A stretch of 64,000 nucleotides of DNA from Todiramphus chloris collaris (taxonomy: Eukaryota; Chordata; Aves; Coraciiformes; Alcedinidae). The stretch lies in the NCBI GenBank assembly GCA_025345505.1, contig JANVCC010000270.1, positions 8,900,814 to 8,964,813 on the forward strand, written 5' to 3'. Position numbers and translations under genes: made by a program. Shown here piece by piece: positions 23,801 through 35,690 of this stretch; the stretch's first letter is position 1, and every line of letters begins with the position of its first letter. The notes under the pieces are model-generated. The model saw only the letters and a program-made list of their open reading frames with translations, was not told the origin of the DNA and made no database searches.

Positions 23801-26800
23801 GATGGTAAATCAAAAGCAAAACAAAAGCAAAAGCAAACAAAAAAACCACCACCACCCCAAAAAAACAAACAAAAAACCCCAACCAAACAAAAAAACCTGG
23901 ATGATAACACTGGGCTTAGAACACTCCTCCCACCCCAACTTTTCATAGCTCTTTATGTTGGGGAAGTTTAGGTCCATCCCCTATTCAGAGTGGAAAGAAT
24001 GATATTTTTTCTTTCATGTTAAGAAATGAAGAAGATTAATTTCTCACCACAATTATTTGAGCAAACATAATTTGTGAAATTGCTACATTTGTCTGTTAGA
24101 AAGTAGTGCTTGTATTTTCAAAGAAACAGCTCATATGTTTTTTTTTCCATATGTTTAAATTGCTCTTGGAAATCTGTTCTTAATCCTTAATTTTAGTTGA
24201 GAATAATTTAAAAACTGATTTGTGCTGCAGTGGTAGATTACAAGTTCCCAGCCTGATTTCTCCTAAACAGGTATTAATATATTGCTTTTGCAGCTGAATT
24301 CCATGGCCTTTGGGAAAGTCTGATATACGACACAGAAGTAAAATCACATGTAAGTTGAAAATGAATAACAATTAAAATTGCTTTAGGATAAGTGAGCGTT
24401 GAAATTTAGCCTGGTTGACGTTTGCTGCATCCCATGGAGAAGTTATTTGGAAATCACCATCTCAGGAAATTCTGATGTCTGCTCATTACACTGCTATAGT
24501 TTGAGAGGTAGTATAGTCTTAGACATTTTGCAAAACTTTATATATTTATTTAAATCTATATAATTGTTGATAGTTAAATACTTGTGTATATTTAACAAAA
24601 GAAGGCAGAGGAGGCATTTTGAGATTAAACATCATATCTCAGACGTAGAAATACATACTACTGTGAACACAGCTTTAAAAAAAATCTCAGTTCCTTGTGG
24701 AATTTGGTTCAGTGATGCCACAAATTCTAAATAATTTCTTCATAAGCTTTGGTTTATTTTACGGAAATCTGGAGGTGATGTTTTGGTAGCAACTTAAAAC
24801 CTCTTGGGAGATTTTCACTTTTGCTTTAGACACATTCATCAGTTTGCATGAAGAAAACAATGAATGTTCTGTAGAACATTATTAAAATACTGCACCTTGT
24901 TCTAAGGCTCATTAACTGCATGTTTTTCTGGAAGGAGAGAAGAAAATGGATAGGGGTAACCCCCAAACTTCTAAGAAGCTTAGGAAAAATGTATGCAATG
25001 TTCTTTGAAATCAGTTCACATTTTTCCCCATTGTGGAGGTCCTAAAAGATCTGTTGTATCTATGGTGTGGTTTGGTTGGGTTTTGTTGGGTTTTTTTGAA
25101 TAAGGCAATTTCGGTGGCTTGCTATTGCTAACAGAAGTGTGTTGCTATCAGCTATACTTGCAGTGCTTCCCTTCTACTGGCACTTTTGCTACCATGCAGT
25201 AAACTAACTGAGGAAACAATCACTAAAAGTCTTCAATTTATTGTGTGATGGGCTAATTTCCACCTGATTTTGTCCCGTTAATTGGTCTACCATGGCCATA
25301 GCTAACGGTCATGTGACAGAAGTGGTGGGTGCAGGCGAGGAAGAAGGGAATGGAAGTTTGTTTCTGGCAGCAGCTAGAAAATTCATTGCTTTAGCAGTAG
25401 TGCCATCCAGCACTCTTACTGTTCAAACAAATGCACATGGAATGATTTGACTAGAGTGAGTGCACTCCCACCCGAGTGCTGGTAGGACATTCGGAAGAAA
25501 CAAACCAGTTCCACTGGGCTGTTTTCTTCCATGAAACAACAAAGAGTTTCATTTTCTAGTTCGAAGGTTCTGTGCATTCTTCAGAGGTTGCAATGATAGG
25601 AGCCAGAGTTTGTAGAACTGTAATCTGAAATGTAGTAATTTTGATGTGAATAAAACCCACAGTTGCTCTTGTGACAGCTCTCACCAAGATGTTCATCGTG
25701 CTTATTAAAAAAAAAAAAATGCTTCTTACCTGAAATTTTTTTGACACAAATTATCTTGTTTATAATACAGTATTCTCACTTGAGTCTTTATAACCATGTG
25801 TAGTGAAGCAAAGAATTCTTGTGATTGTACTTCATTTATAAAGTAAACATCAATTAACACATCAACATTTGTCTAATTTATGTAAAAGCTTTCCAAATCA
25901 TTTATGAAATGACGAGGGTATTTAATAGACTTACTGATGGAGTAAAATAACAGCAAATTGATCACTACATGTGTTGGCAGAAGGAAGTGGTAGCTTGTAA
26001 TGACTAAAACTAGAGTGCTTGGCTTATGTAAAAATATAATGAATGTTCATTCTTTGATCTGTGGAACTGTCTGGGTGCAATTGGGTTCTAGAGACTCTGA
26101 AATGATTGCTGTGAATTTTCAAAGTGTGTGGATATAGTACTGAAAAACATGCTCAATGGAGTTCAAGTTTTTTGCCATTGCATAATTGTTCCGTCTCGGG
26201 CATGAGATATTGGAGGAATACTCTTGTACTGCCCTATTAATGCAGATGGATCAAAGGCACTTTATAGGTAACAGCAACAGAAAATAGTATGGTGTCAGGT
26301 ATTACAGCTGCAAATCAGTATAGATTCACCCCTGAAGTTCATATTAATTTTGTTGAAAGAGTTCTCTATTTCCAAATTCTAGATCATTCTCAAAGGAAGC
26401 AGCATTATTTTTAGAAGCATTCAAGGAAGTACATGCAACTTGCTTTATTTGGAAGGGTACCCAATCTACAGATTCCTTACAGGAGCTGATACAAATGCTT
26501 CAGTAGAAAGGAACTAAAATGTGTCAGGAAATACAGCTTGGTGGGTTGACTACGACAATGTATAACAAATGCATAGCTGCATAACATCCAAACAGGTGCT
26601 GGAGTTTGAGGCTTTGACTCTGTGCTTGGGCAGCTAGTGTTTTAAAGACACACTTCAAGTGGGACAATAGAAAATGAAGATAATTTCACTTCTCAGAAGC
26701 ATTTCATTTACTCCTGTAGAAGTTCTGGAGCTCCATTTGTGCTCAGTACATGCTGTTCTCTTTCCTGAGGGTGGAAAGGAAATTAATTTCCAACAGCTGC

Positions 26801-29800
26801 AGAAAGAAAATTTGCCTATGATTAAAATACACGAGCCTGATTTTGGGTTTTTTTATTATTATGTATTTTAGAAGTACACAATAGACACAATTGCACAGTT
26901 GCTTCTATTTGTAATTGTATTTGCTGCTATGTCTCTAACCTGTGTGTCTCTTTTTCTCCTCTCCAATTAGCTGCTGGATTATGTGACGACAACATTACTA
27001 TTTTCTGACAAAAATGTGGACAGCAACCTGATATCATGGAACAGAGTTGTTTTGCTGCATGGTAAAAATGATCTGTCTTAAACCAAGTAGATTGATTTGC
27101 TATCTGTTTATACTTTCCTTCTGGAAAACCTTGTACTGCACTTCTGTGTAGTGCAGTTTGGTGATCCAAAAGCAGCAGAGCAGTGTTCTCTCTGTAATAC
27201 AGACTTGGATGAAATGTGATGTCAGAATCAAATCACTGTTCCCATGTACTATGTTTTGCAGGAATTTACCTTCTAAAATTGATAATGCGGTGACAATAGT
27301 TGTTTTTATTTTTATTTTTAAGTGATAATATGGCTTTTTTTTTTTATTACGTGCAAAAATAATGCAGATACTGAGGCCATTAGGAGCCAGACATTAGATA
27401 TAGTTCTATTGCAGTATTAAAATATTTGTTAGTTACGGCTTTATAAAACCTTTTGGAGGAACTGGGTCTGTGTGTTGTGTTACTAACTCTGTGTGCTCTG
27501 TTGCCAAGGTTGAAGGCAGCACTCTTGCTAATTAATTATTACTCTTCTAGTGAGGCCATAATCTTCGTGGTTAGACCATAAAGGGGATTAACATCAACTG
27601 AATCTATTTCCCTGCAGAATGCAGGTTGTTATTCATGCGATTACAATTTTGTTATCAAGTCTGCTATTCAAAAATAAAAGGTTGTAGTGGAAATGTTTGT
27701 TATGAGTGTTGATTATAATTAAGATATAACTAATTATCAGTTTAGAAACTGCAGGATATTTTTGTTTGTACAAGTATTTATTTCAGACTTAATATATCTA
27801 TGATAGATATATTTAATTTTAGTAATGAGCTCATTAGTGTGATCACAAAGCAGTTAACAGTGGGCAATCTACAACTGCTGTAGTGCAAAATACATTTCTG
27901 CTCTAATGGCAGTACTGGCTTTGAATGAAAGCATTGTCATCTGGTTGATGACAGTTTAACACCCACACATCAACTTCCATAAATTCATACCCTGTTTATG
28001 CTTGTACTTGTCTGTTTGGAGAAAGTCTGTGTGGCTTTTCCATAGGGTGTGAAAAGGTTTGTCACGGAGCACGCTTCTTAAGATGCTCTGGGTTGCCCCA
28101 GGGTAGAGATTGTTGGGAAAGTGGACAGCTAATCAAACTGGGCATGATATGTTTCTGTTTTGTACATTGGAAGACTATGCTTTAGAAAGCTAATAGTTTA
28201 AGTATAGCATTGATTTTTGAGAATGCACTTTGCTTCTATGGCAGTTGAGTTCTTTATGGTGTCTGCATGCAAACTATTACAATAACTCTACTAATAATTA
28301 AAAATGGTATCAATTCAAAGCCCAGCTCTAGGATTGTAGTGGAGTAAGCAACCTTCCCCACATACCTTGGTGCTCACAACTGTAATTGTTCTACAGTTAG
28401 TGCTGTAATGAAATCTAGTAGCTAAAAGCATGTTAGGTGTCAGTAACAATGTGATGCAGATTCTGTGTAATGTATGGATCTGATTTCCAACCAGGCCCTC
28501 CTGGAACTGGTAAAACCTCTCTCTGTAAAGCACTGGCTCAGAAGCTGACAATTCGACTGTCGTACAGGTGATAACTTTTGGAAACTTTTCACTTCAGTTT
28601 ACTATTGTTAATTGTTCTTTTTTTTCCATTAGCCCAAAGATTTTTAAATTAATCTGAGAGACTGTTTAAGATATTTTAATGCCTTTTAAAATGAGTAAAT
28701 ATTTGTACCCAGGTACGTGGTGATAAAGTCATTTGTGCTCATACTGTATGTCAGTGAATCTTAAGGCACAAAAGATCACAGCCTGCTATTTTTATCTTCA
28801 TGTTCCATGAAGCTTTTTTTTAAATAGGTAGTGATTTTTTTGTTTTGTGCTTGGTTTGTCTGAGTGTCACAGTCTGCAGAGGTCAGTCTGTTAGACAAGT
28901 AATAAGAGTCAGCTTTAAACTTCATGGAAACTTAACAAATTTTTATAATAAATTAAGAAAAAAAAAAGTTCTATAAAATACTAGGTATAACAGAAATAAT
29001 GTTAATTATTGGAGTGATTTGACTCTAGCCCAACCTGAATTTATGCTAAACATGGGCTATATAATGCGTGGTTGAGATATTTTGTCCTAAAGATATCCCT
29101 GCAAAGCTAAGTAAATGAGTATCGTGCTTTTATATGTGTTCTTGCCATACAGAACAAAATCTTACACATACACAAGAATGAGGCCATTAGCTCAGTACTT
29201 GTTACTTGGACTATAGTTAAATAACACATCTTTTAATGAAGAAACTCTGATAGAAATTTAATACAAAGAATTCTAGTGAGATGTATTTCTGGAAATGACA
29301 AACTCAAAAAAGGTTTTATGATTTGAAAAGTAATTTAAAGTGCTAAATCATGTAAATCCAGAATTTAAGTGGAGGGAATGAAACTTATGGAAGTTAATGA
29401 TATCACTGACTTTTATTTATAATAGAGCTGATAATTCTTTTTCCCTTCATACTTTAGGTATAGGTATGGACAGTTAATTGAGATAAACAGCCATAGCCTT
29501 TTCTCCAAATGGTTTTCTGAGGTATGTATTGATGTAGCTAATTAAGTACAATTTGTGTTTTAGAAATTACCCTCTTGAGCTTGTTTCATAAAATAACTGT
29601 GCATGAAAGAATAATTAATGTGTTAGAGAACACTTAAATAGAAGCTAGATTAAAAAGTTTTTTTTAAAACACAAGTACTTCCATCTTTGAATATGGTAAG
29701 GCTTGGCAAGTTGTGTGATAAGAAACTAGTTAAATATATGCATATGGTGTCTTTCTAGAGTGGCAAGCTTGTAACCAAGATGTTCCAGAAGATTCAAGAG

Positions 29801-32800
29801 TTAATTGATGACAAAGATGCTCTTGTATTTGTACTGATTGATGAGGTATGATTCCAATAGCAGTGATGTATGTAAAATTTAACAGACAGTAAATTGATGG
29901 GAGGGAGCTCTGATAGTGCTTATTTGTAAAGAACAATTAAATCTCATTTATGCTTTTTGTGAGTTACATAGCTTTGTGCAGAAGAGTGAATTTTAATCTT
30001 GACTACTGCAGATTTGAGAGATTTGGGAGGAACACAGTATCATTTAAGCAAATTCCAGCTGAAAATGAAGGGAAACAGTTCTCTGGAACTTTTCTTGCTG
30101 CTGTGTGTTTGCAAGTGGAGTATTAATGGCTGGACTTGATCTGAAAGGTCTTTCCCAACCTGAACAGTTCTATGATTCTGATTGTTTTAAATGTCCAAGT
30201 AGCCTAAGTCTCTATTATTGTGCTCATGTATATTGTAAGCTCTAAAAAACATTATTGTGGTTCAGTTCATTGTCTAGAGTCTCTTCAGACTTGCATACTT
30301 AAGTAACTTAGTAGTATGTACCTTATTAGCTTTGCTTTATTGGAGTTCCTATGGGGAAGCTCATTCTAAATTGAATGTATTCATTATTCTGTTCTGTTCC
30401 CCTGCCCCACTCTCAAAATTTAATTAAAATGACAAGCAGCCTCCATTCTGCTGTCTAAATCACTCACTACACTTTACCTCCTTGACATTCCTCCCAGTAA
30501 ATTCCTACTTAACAAAAGATTTTGAAGATGAAGCTTTAGATAACATCCACAATGATCTGAAGGTTTACTGTCTGGGTTATTTGCTTGCTGACAGCACTTC
30601 ACATGTGCAGTCTTTTATGTTAGGGGGATTTTTGTGTGTTTGGTGATTATTTTTTTGTTTGGTTGAGGTTTTTTTTGTTTGGTTTGTTGACTTGATTTTA
30701 TTTTTTTTGTAGGTGGAAAGCCTCACGGCAGCCCGTAGTGCCTTCAAGGCAGGCACAGAGCCTTCAGATGCTATTCGTGTGGTGAATGCTGTACTGACAC
30801 AAATAGATCAGATTAAAAGGTAATTGACAGTTTCTCCTACCTGGAATACTAAACCAACTTGGTTAGTGAACTATTCCTTGTTAATGGTGCCAATTGTGAA
30901 AAGAAATAGGAGTAATCCAACAAAATGGTTTGCATGTAACTAAGCAAACAAATCTACAAATAGTATACTTCCTGTAGAGCTAAGGAGAGATATAGGACAG
31001 ATGTTCATGCTGTCTGCTTTGGGGAAACAGGAATAAGATCAGTGAAGAATTCAGTAATTATTTACAGCTTCTGGATGTCAATCTAAAGCAGAATTGCATA
31101 GCACGTGGCTTAGAAGCAATCATTAATGATGCTTGATCCACTGTGTGTGCTGGGTTTAGTGCAGCATGCCACCTCTTGTTTTATTCCTGCCACCTCTTGT
31201 TTTATTCCTGCCANNNNNNNNNNGCCACCTCTTGTTTTATTCCTGCCACCTCTTGTTTTATTCCTGCCACTTGCCTCCCATTTTTGGGCATATGTGGTTC
31301 TGTTCACAGAAAGAAAGATGCCCTGGTATTTGGCCTTGTCTTGTAGCTAATTAAGGGTAAGTGGTTTATTGATACATAAAAGTCCACAGGCTTCATCTAG
31401 AAATAGGTTTATAATGTTCTTACAGTGTTTCTTAGAGCAAGATGTTACTTCTCTTAAGATCACTCTAATGTCATCCACAGTTAGAGTGTGTCACATTGTC
31501 TGTTAAGCTATATACTTTCTACTGAACTGAAATGGAAAACATACAGATTAAATGTTCAAATTCACAAATCTACTTTCCTTTTTTTGCTTTGTTTTTTTTT
31601 TTTTTTTTTTTTTTTTTTTGTGGCAGAAACTATGCCAGTAGGCTTTAGATATGCAATTAAATAGGTTGGTGGTAACTGGCCAAGAGCTTCAGATAATTTA
31701 ATGTAATTGCTGGCTGACAAAAAGTGATGTGACTGCTTATTGCATGAAATGACTTGAGTCGTAAGAAGGAAGATTTCCATTTGCCAGTCACAAAAGGGCA
31801 TAACTCATGTACATATGACCTAAAAATCTGCTTTTATCTTGAAGGTATCCCAATGTAGTTATCCTGACTACTTCAAATATTACGGAGAAAATTGACATGG
31901 CCTTTGTAGACAGGGCTGACATAAAGCAATACATTGGACCTCCATCCACTGCAGCAATATTTAGAATATATCTGTCTTGCTTGGAAGAACTGATGAAGGT
32001 AATATTTTAAAAGCAAGGCTGTAAGATGTCCTATTTTAATAAATTTGACATTTAAATCAAACAGCCTAAATGTAAAAAAAAACCCCAAAACATAAATGAT
32101 TTTTTTTTTCCTTCTTTGTATTCGCACTCTTACTGTAGAATTTAATTTTGAATGTATTTAAATTTTTTATAAACCAGTGTATAACTCTTCTTTCCAGTGT
32201 CAAATAATATATCCTCGACAGCAGCTCCTGACTCTCAGAGAGCTAGAGATGATAGGCTTCGTAGAAAATAATGTGTCAAGGTTGAGCCTGGTACTAAAAG
32301 AAATCTCCAGGTAGGGTTCTGAAATTCTTCATTTTATTTATATATGTAATGAGCTGTGCAAAACCTTTCAGGGGACAGAAAGTGGAAGCAACCAGGATTT
32401 GCCAACATTTCTTAGTCTCTGATCTCACTTAGCTTAGTCCTGCTTCTGATTGATGCTCTGCCCTTTGAAATCCTCCTGACAAATTGCTGTCTGGATTAGT
32501 GAGATGCCTCAGGTTTCAGTGGATATTGTGAATTTTAATGCAGTTTGGTGGAAATAGAATTAGCCTTAGTAGATTGCAAGGCATTCCAAGACAATTTCTT
32601 AGCAGGAACTATGTCATTTTTTAGCACTGAGATATAAGTGGACAGAAGCAAAGGGGAAAGGGGTGAAGTGTCAATGGGAGAGTCTTGGGATTTGCTGAGT
32701 GTGCTAGTAGAGCAAATAGTCTTTCACAGCAACATAACAATTCTTGAAGCAATAAAAATGATATTCATAATATCAAGGAATATTTTTTTTTCCCAAAGTG

Positions 32801-34154
32801 CTTCTTCCTATGCAACAAAATGAAATGACATTCATAAAGTCAGGGGAGTGTGTTTTCTTTCTGTTCCTGAAGTATACAATCTTAGCTGGGGAGTAGAGTG
32901 AAAGCAAGTGAGTTTTTCCAAGAATAGAGGTTTGAATTCTCCATACAGCGTGGTGCTTGGAGGAGGTGGAAATATATATCAGGTAGGTGAGGTAAAAGCT
33001 GTGTGTAAATGATGGGAAGGAGGAGATAAGCAGTAGCCATGAGGTCCAGCCTTCAAAACAAATTTTTCAGGTCCTTCCAGGAGTGGATGACAGGTTATGT
33101 CTGTACCATACCCTTTCAGGGTAGGCATTCCCCCAAATTCAAGAGATATGGCACGCTGGTGTGAGGCATGTGAAGTAAGCTTTGGCAGGAAGATGTGACT
33201 GATATTTCTGTACCCTTGCTTGCTTTTTTGTGCTGTATAGCCTTCCATAGGCTGAAGTTGGCTGTACACTTCCTGCTTCTGCTAAAAGTGCTGCAAGTGA
33301 TCTGCTGAATTGTGATGTGTTTTTAGAGCAACTTAAGAGAGAAACACAGAAAAAGGAAAGGTCTTCTTTTAAGAGTAGATATTGGCATTTAAGCAGCACT
33401 TCTCTCTGTTTTACTGTAGAAGAAGTGAAGGTCTTAGTGGACGGGTCCTGAGAAAGCTTCCTTTCCTAGCACATGCACTTTATATTCAAGTAAGTTCATT
33501 CTATTCATTATGTTTTGATTTGGTTTTGAGACGGGTGGGAAGACATTTGGGCACTGCCTCAAGTAAAAGATTGGACCTAAACCCCCCCTTTAATCTAAAT
33601 TGCACTGTTTGTGCATCTTTGTAGACTGAAAATAATTTGTGCTGTCCATAATTTTAAATGAGATTGAAGCAGATGAGTGGGATTGATGTGTCCAACAGCA
33701 TTCTACTTTTAATTAAATGTGACAGAACATTGTGACAGAACATTGATATTGGTTCTCTGATCATTTCTTCCTGAAAGAAAACCCTCTGCCACTTTATAAA
33801 TAAACATGAATTTGCTAAATATCTATTTTGAAGCAAATCCAGAGTAATAGTGATTGACTCAAGACTTTGCATGGTTTGACTTAGACTTTACTATGCTAGC
33901 TGGTTTAAAATAAGCCAGCAGTTCTATGTTTTGTAGCATTTAGAAAATTCTGTAACACGAAGTCAAATATTTCTCTTTTCAATATTGTACTTTGTATGTA
34001 AACTATTATATACTCCTGTTGCTGCAGTGTGTCTAACAAAATGTTCTTTTATTTTCAGTCCCCCAGTGTTACAATGACAACATTTCTTCAGGCTCTTTCA
34101 CTCGTAGTAGACAAACAATTTGATGAAAGAAAGAAACTTGCAGACTGTGTGTGA
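20718..34154 (+). CDS. TRIP13: TRIP13 (Pch2), AAA+ ATPase, complete coding region
   Basis: TRIP13 is a hexameric AAA+ ATPase that, with p31comet, unfolds HORMA-domain proteins such as MAD2 and meiotic HORMADs. It acts in spindle-checkpoint silencing and meiotic chromosome axis control (family knowledge). Thirteen coding exons: 20718-20809, 22374-22539, 22845-22974, 24294-24349, 26971-27061, 28495-28567, 29458-29521, 29759-29845, 30713-30819, 31845-31998, 32198-32310, 33420-33489 and 34059-34154. They sum to 1299 nt, 432 residues plus stop, the same length as human. Residue numbering is collinear with human: Walker A GPPGTGKT 179-186 (Lys185), pore-loop Trp221 in FSKWFSE, Walker B VFVLIDE ending at Glu253, sensor 1 TTSN (Asn300), sensor 2 GLSGR (Arg386). 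All are intact. The start has A at -3 and G at +4. It ends KLADCV, TGA. Confidence 0.98.
20995..21735 (-). mobile_element. Old degenerate CR1 LINE in TRIP13 intron 1
   Basis: Antisense to TRIP13. Minus-strand reading recovers CR1 ORF2 C-terminal phrases such as [18 protein letters not shown], comparable to the CR1 MSQQCALAAKKANGIL block, with stops and shifts between them. The plus strand shows the matching text (ctgctggctcattgccaact, ctgaatggcagc, gtgtcatccgtaaacttg). Older than the intron copies in BRD9 by its degeneracy. Confidence 0.75.
22138..22282. repeat. Poly-T and G/T-rich tract in TRIP13 intron 1
   Basis: A T run of about 19 followed by G runs of 3-5 separated by T runs and ending in a (GT)n stretch, about 90 bp before exon 2. 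Confidence 0.85.
22374..22539 (+). CDS. TRIP13: TRIP13 coding exon 2
   Basis: Encodes [20 protein letters not shown], then [36 protein letters not shown]-terminal substrate-recognition domain. Acceptor TTGTCAG|TGCGG, donor ACAG|GTATTC. A further open stretch after the donor is intronic. Confidence 0.96.
22845..22974 (+). CDS. TRIP13: TRIP13 coding exon 3
   Basis: Encodes [20 protein letters not shown], then [19 protein letters not shown] and VLPA, N-terminal domain. Acceptor TTCTAG|CCTATT, donor GCAG|GTACCC. Confidence 0.96.
23815..23900. repeat. A/C-rich low-complexity tract in TRIP13 intron 3
   Basis: AAAGC/AAAC-type repeats with CCCC runs and a short CCA repeat. Overlapping ORFs are compositional. 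Confidence 0.85.
24294..24349 (+). CDS. TRIP13: TRIP13 coding exon 4
   Basis: Encodes [19 protein letters not shown], the linker into the ATPase core. 56 nt. Acceptor TTGCAG|CTGAAT, donor ACAT|GTAAGT. Confidence 0.96.
26971..27061 (+). CDS. TRIP13: TRIP13 coding exon 5
   Basis: Encodes [20 protein letters not shown] then [11 protein letters not shown], ending in the first base of Walker A Gly179. Acceptor AATTAG|CTGCTG, donor CATG|GTAAAA. Confidence 0.96.
28495..28567 (+). CDS. TRIP13: TRIP13 coding exon 6 (Walker A)
   Basis: Encodes [20 protein letters not shown] then RLSYR. Contains the P-loop with Lys185 that binds ATP phosphates. Acceptor ACCAG|GCCCTC, donor ACAG|GTGATA. Confidence 0.97.
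29458..29521 (+). CDS. TRIP13: TRIP13 coding exon 7 (pore loop)
   Basis: Encodes [20 protein letters not shown] and Glu224. The KWF pore-loop residues (Trp221) are those that grip substrate in this family. Acceptor TTTAG|GTATAG, donor TGAG|GTATGT. Confidence 0.96.
29759..29845 (+). CDS. TRIP13: TRIP13 coding exon 8 (Walker B)
   Basis: Encodes [20 protein letters not shown] then ALVFVLIDE, ending exactly at the catalytic Walker B Glu253. Acceptor TTCTAG|AGTGGC, donor TGAG|GTATGA. Confidence 0.97.
30118..30182 (+). mobile_element. CR1 3'-tail fragment in TRIP13 intron 8
   Basis: Short plus-strand CR1 end: ggctggacttgatctgaaag, gtctttcccaacctgaacag, ttctatgattctg. Confidence 0.75.
30713..30819 (+). 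CDS. TRIP13: TRIP13 coding exon 9
   Basis: Encodes [20 protein letters not shown] then [15 protein letters not shown], the AAA+ helices after Walker B. Acceptor TTGTAG|GTGGAA, donor AAAG|GTAATT. Confidence 0.97.
31168..31269. repeat. 21-bp minisatellite interrupted by assembly gap
   Basis: Perfect 21-bp units starting gccacctcttg at 31168, 31189, 31224 and 31245, with partial units at 31210 and after 31265. Ten Ns at 31214-31223 break the array, so true copy number is unknown. It lies in TRIP13 intron 9. The minus strand of every unit contains AATAAA. Confidence 0.95.
31214..31223. other. Assembly gap (10 N)
   Basis: Ten undetermined bases inside the minisatellite. The size is probably a placeholder. 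Confidence 0.99.
31592..31619. repeat. T homopolymer, 28 bp
   Basis: Uninterrupted T run in TRIP13 intron 9, about 225 bp before exon 10. It could be the reversed tail of a retroposed sequence, but no source or duplication is visible. Confidence 0.9.
31845..31998 (+). CDS. TRIP13: TRIP13 coding exon 10 (sensor 1)
   Basis: Encodes [20 protein letters not shown], then [31 protein letters not shown]. Contains sensor 1 Asn300 and the conserved VDRAD segment. Acceptor TTGAAG|GTATCC, donor GAAG|GTAATA. Confidence 0.97.
32198..32310 (+). CDS. TRIP13: TRIP13 coding exon 11
   Basis: Encodes [20 protein letters not shown] then [17 protein letters not shown], small AAA+ subdomain. Acceptor TTCCAG|TGTCAA, donor CCAG|GTAGGG. 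Confidence 0.96.
33420..33489 (+). CDS. TRIP13: TRIP13 coding exon 12 (sensor 2)
   Basis: Encodes [20 protein letters not shown] then LYIQ. Arg386 of GLSGR is sensor 2. Acceptor CTGTAG|AAGAAG, donor TCAA|GTAAGT. Confidence 0.97.
34059..34154 (+). CDS. TRIP13: TRIP13 coding exon 13 and stop
   Basis: Encodes [20 protein letters not shown] then [11 protein letters not shown], stop TGA at 34152-34154. Acceptor TTTCAG|TCCCCC. The last residues (DCV) differ from human AYI but the length is the same. Confidence 0.96.
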   Translation, partial: SPSVTMTTFLQALSLVVDKQFDERKKLADCV

Positions 34155-34320
34155 TAATGTACTGGTTTATAGTTGTGTTGTTAACACTGAAAACTACATG
34201 TTTTGTACAAATTGTGCAACTAATATACATCTGTAAAACAGATTGTTTACAAAACCTGGAATGCCTAATTTAGTTTTTCAAATCATTCCTTAATAAACAA
34301 TTAAGAAATTTTACAGCGTA
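34155..34320 (+). other. TRIP13: TRIP13 3'UTR
   Basis: AT-rich tail following the stop codon, with an AATAAA signal at 34292-34297. Cleavage is expected within about 10-30 bp, so roughly 34307-34327; the exact site is inferred. Confidence 0.75.
34292..34297 (+). terminator. TRIP13: TRIP13 polyadenylation signal AATAAA
   Basis: Canonical AATAAA about 138 bp after the TRIP13 stop. No earlier canonical hexamer lies in the short 3'UTR. Confidence 0.8.
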
Positions 34321-34330
34321 TTTTTCAAAA

Positions 34331-35339
34331 GCTTTATTTCAAATACCAGTAAGAGGATGGTAAAAGTTCTTGCTAAAAGTCAGTTTTCATCATTTGCAGT
34401 TATTAAAAGTGGGCAGACTTCTAGTCATTGTTTCTTAATCACTTTTATCCATGCATCAGGTTTTATACTTCCAATTTCTTTTATTTTTTAAATAGCTCTT
34501 TTATACTGACAGCCCAGATCTTTTATACTGACAGCTCTTTACCTTGAAATTTAATATAAATTTAACTGCAGCAGATTCAAAAGTTTGAAATCAAGAGATC
34601 ACTTAACTGTATTCTGTAATACTCCTTTTTTGTGTTGTTGCAAGGATGTGCAACAGAGTGGACCGTGCTTTCTCACTGGAGAGTAGCTTCAGTGTGTAAA
34701 AAAGGATCTTTAAAATACATGAAGCTTGGTTTTGTTTTATAAACATGACATAAAAGTTAAAAACCATCTCTGGAAAAATATTTTGTAGTGCAAAAGCCAG
34801 GAAATGTGTGCATCCTTTTCCTAGAGGAACAGTCAGTCAACCTTTATATGGTAAATACATATTCTATTGGTTACAAAGCTGTCAACTCTTCTTTTTTTTT
34901 TTTTTTTTTGCTGTGTTTACCAGTATTTTATCCACAGTCAGATGAAGGGATGAACTGTCAGGGGAGTTTCCAGGTTAGAAATTTAACTTTTCTTAAATGA
35001 AGATAAAATAGTGAGATTTAAGTTGATTTTAGCTGGTGCCTCCTGGCTGTTTGTGTTAGAAATACTTCAATGGTAGTGTGTTTTGTTACTTCCTTGTTAG
35101 TGTCTTTTAAATGACTATTATTCTATACATTCATGAGATGAAAGATTTTTGTCATGAGCTGTTTTTACTGATGAATGCTTTAAACTGTGCATTAAAAAAA
35201 TTGCACAGAACTTGTCAAGTGCTAGTAAATTTTTATTATGGCATCTGTAGTTATGTAAAGAGAGCCTCTTTGTGAAGCCTGTCTAAGTTTCTGTTCATTA
35301 TATTGCTTTTGAAAATAACTCAAGTATTATTCCCTATCC
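34331..35339. other. Intergenic, no gene seen
   Basis: AT-rich sequence downstream of TRIP13. Contains a short direct repeat near 34500 and a T run near 34890. No splice-bounded conserved coding segment. Confidence 0.7.
34498..34545. repeat. Short direct repeat, two copies
   Basis: cttttatactgacag occurs twice 22 bp apart, just downstream of TRIP13. Confidence 0.8.
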
Positions 35340-35690
35340 AACCTCCCAGAAAAGAAGGGGACTTGGCAGGAGAAGATTGTGCCAAACTGGGTCATTTGCA
35401 ACTGTGTGTCCTTCCAGTATATCAGAAGGAAAAAGATGACTAGTGAAAATGTGGGCCTGATGCTGAATGAGATGGGTGCCCCTGATGACACAGGCTAGGC
35501 AGAGTTTCTGAAGTCCTTCTTTGCATCAGTCTTTATGAGTAAGGCTGGCCCTCAGGAATCCCAGATCCTGGAGATAAGAAAGTCTGGAGAAAGGAAGACC
35601 TTCCCTTGGTCAAGGAGGATCAGGTTAGAGACAAACTAGACACCCACAGATCCATGGGTCCATGCATCCATAAGCACTGTGGGAGTTGGT
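35340..35690 (+). mobile_element. CR1 LINE ORF2 internal fragment
   Basis: Plus-strand reading gives EFLKSFFASVFMSKAG with nearby stops, comparable to the CR1 ORF2 region just before the reverse transcriptase (LNAFFASVFTGK). Broken by stops and truncated at both ends. Confidence 0.7.

Noticed and set aside
31168-31269. Possible CRISPR-like array
   Set aside because: The units are directly adjacent with no spacers, and the genome is vertebrate; this is a minisatellite.
31110-31350. Repeat-peptide open frames across the 21-bp minisatellite
   Set aside because: A 21-bp unit keeps all frames open by chance, and the frames cross an assembly gap within a TRIP13 intron.
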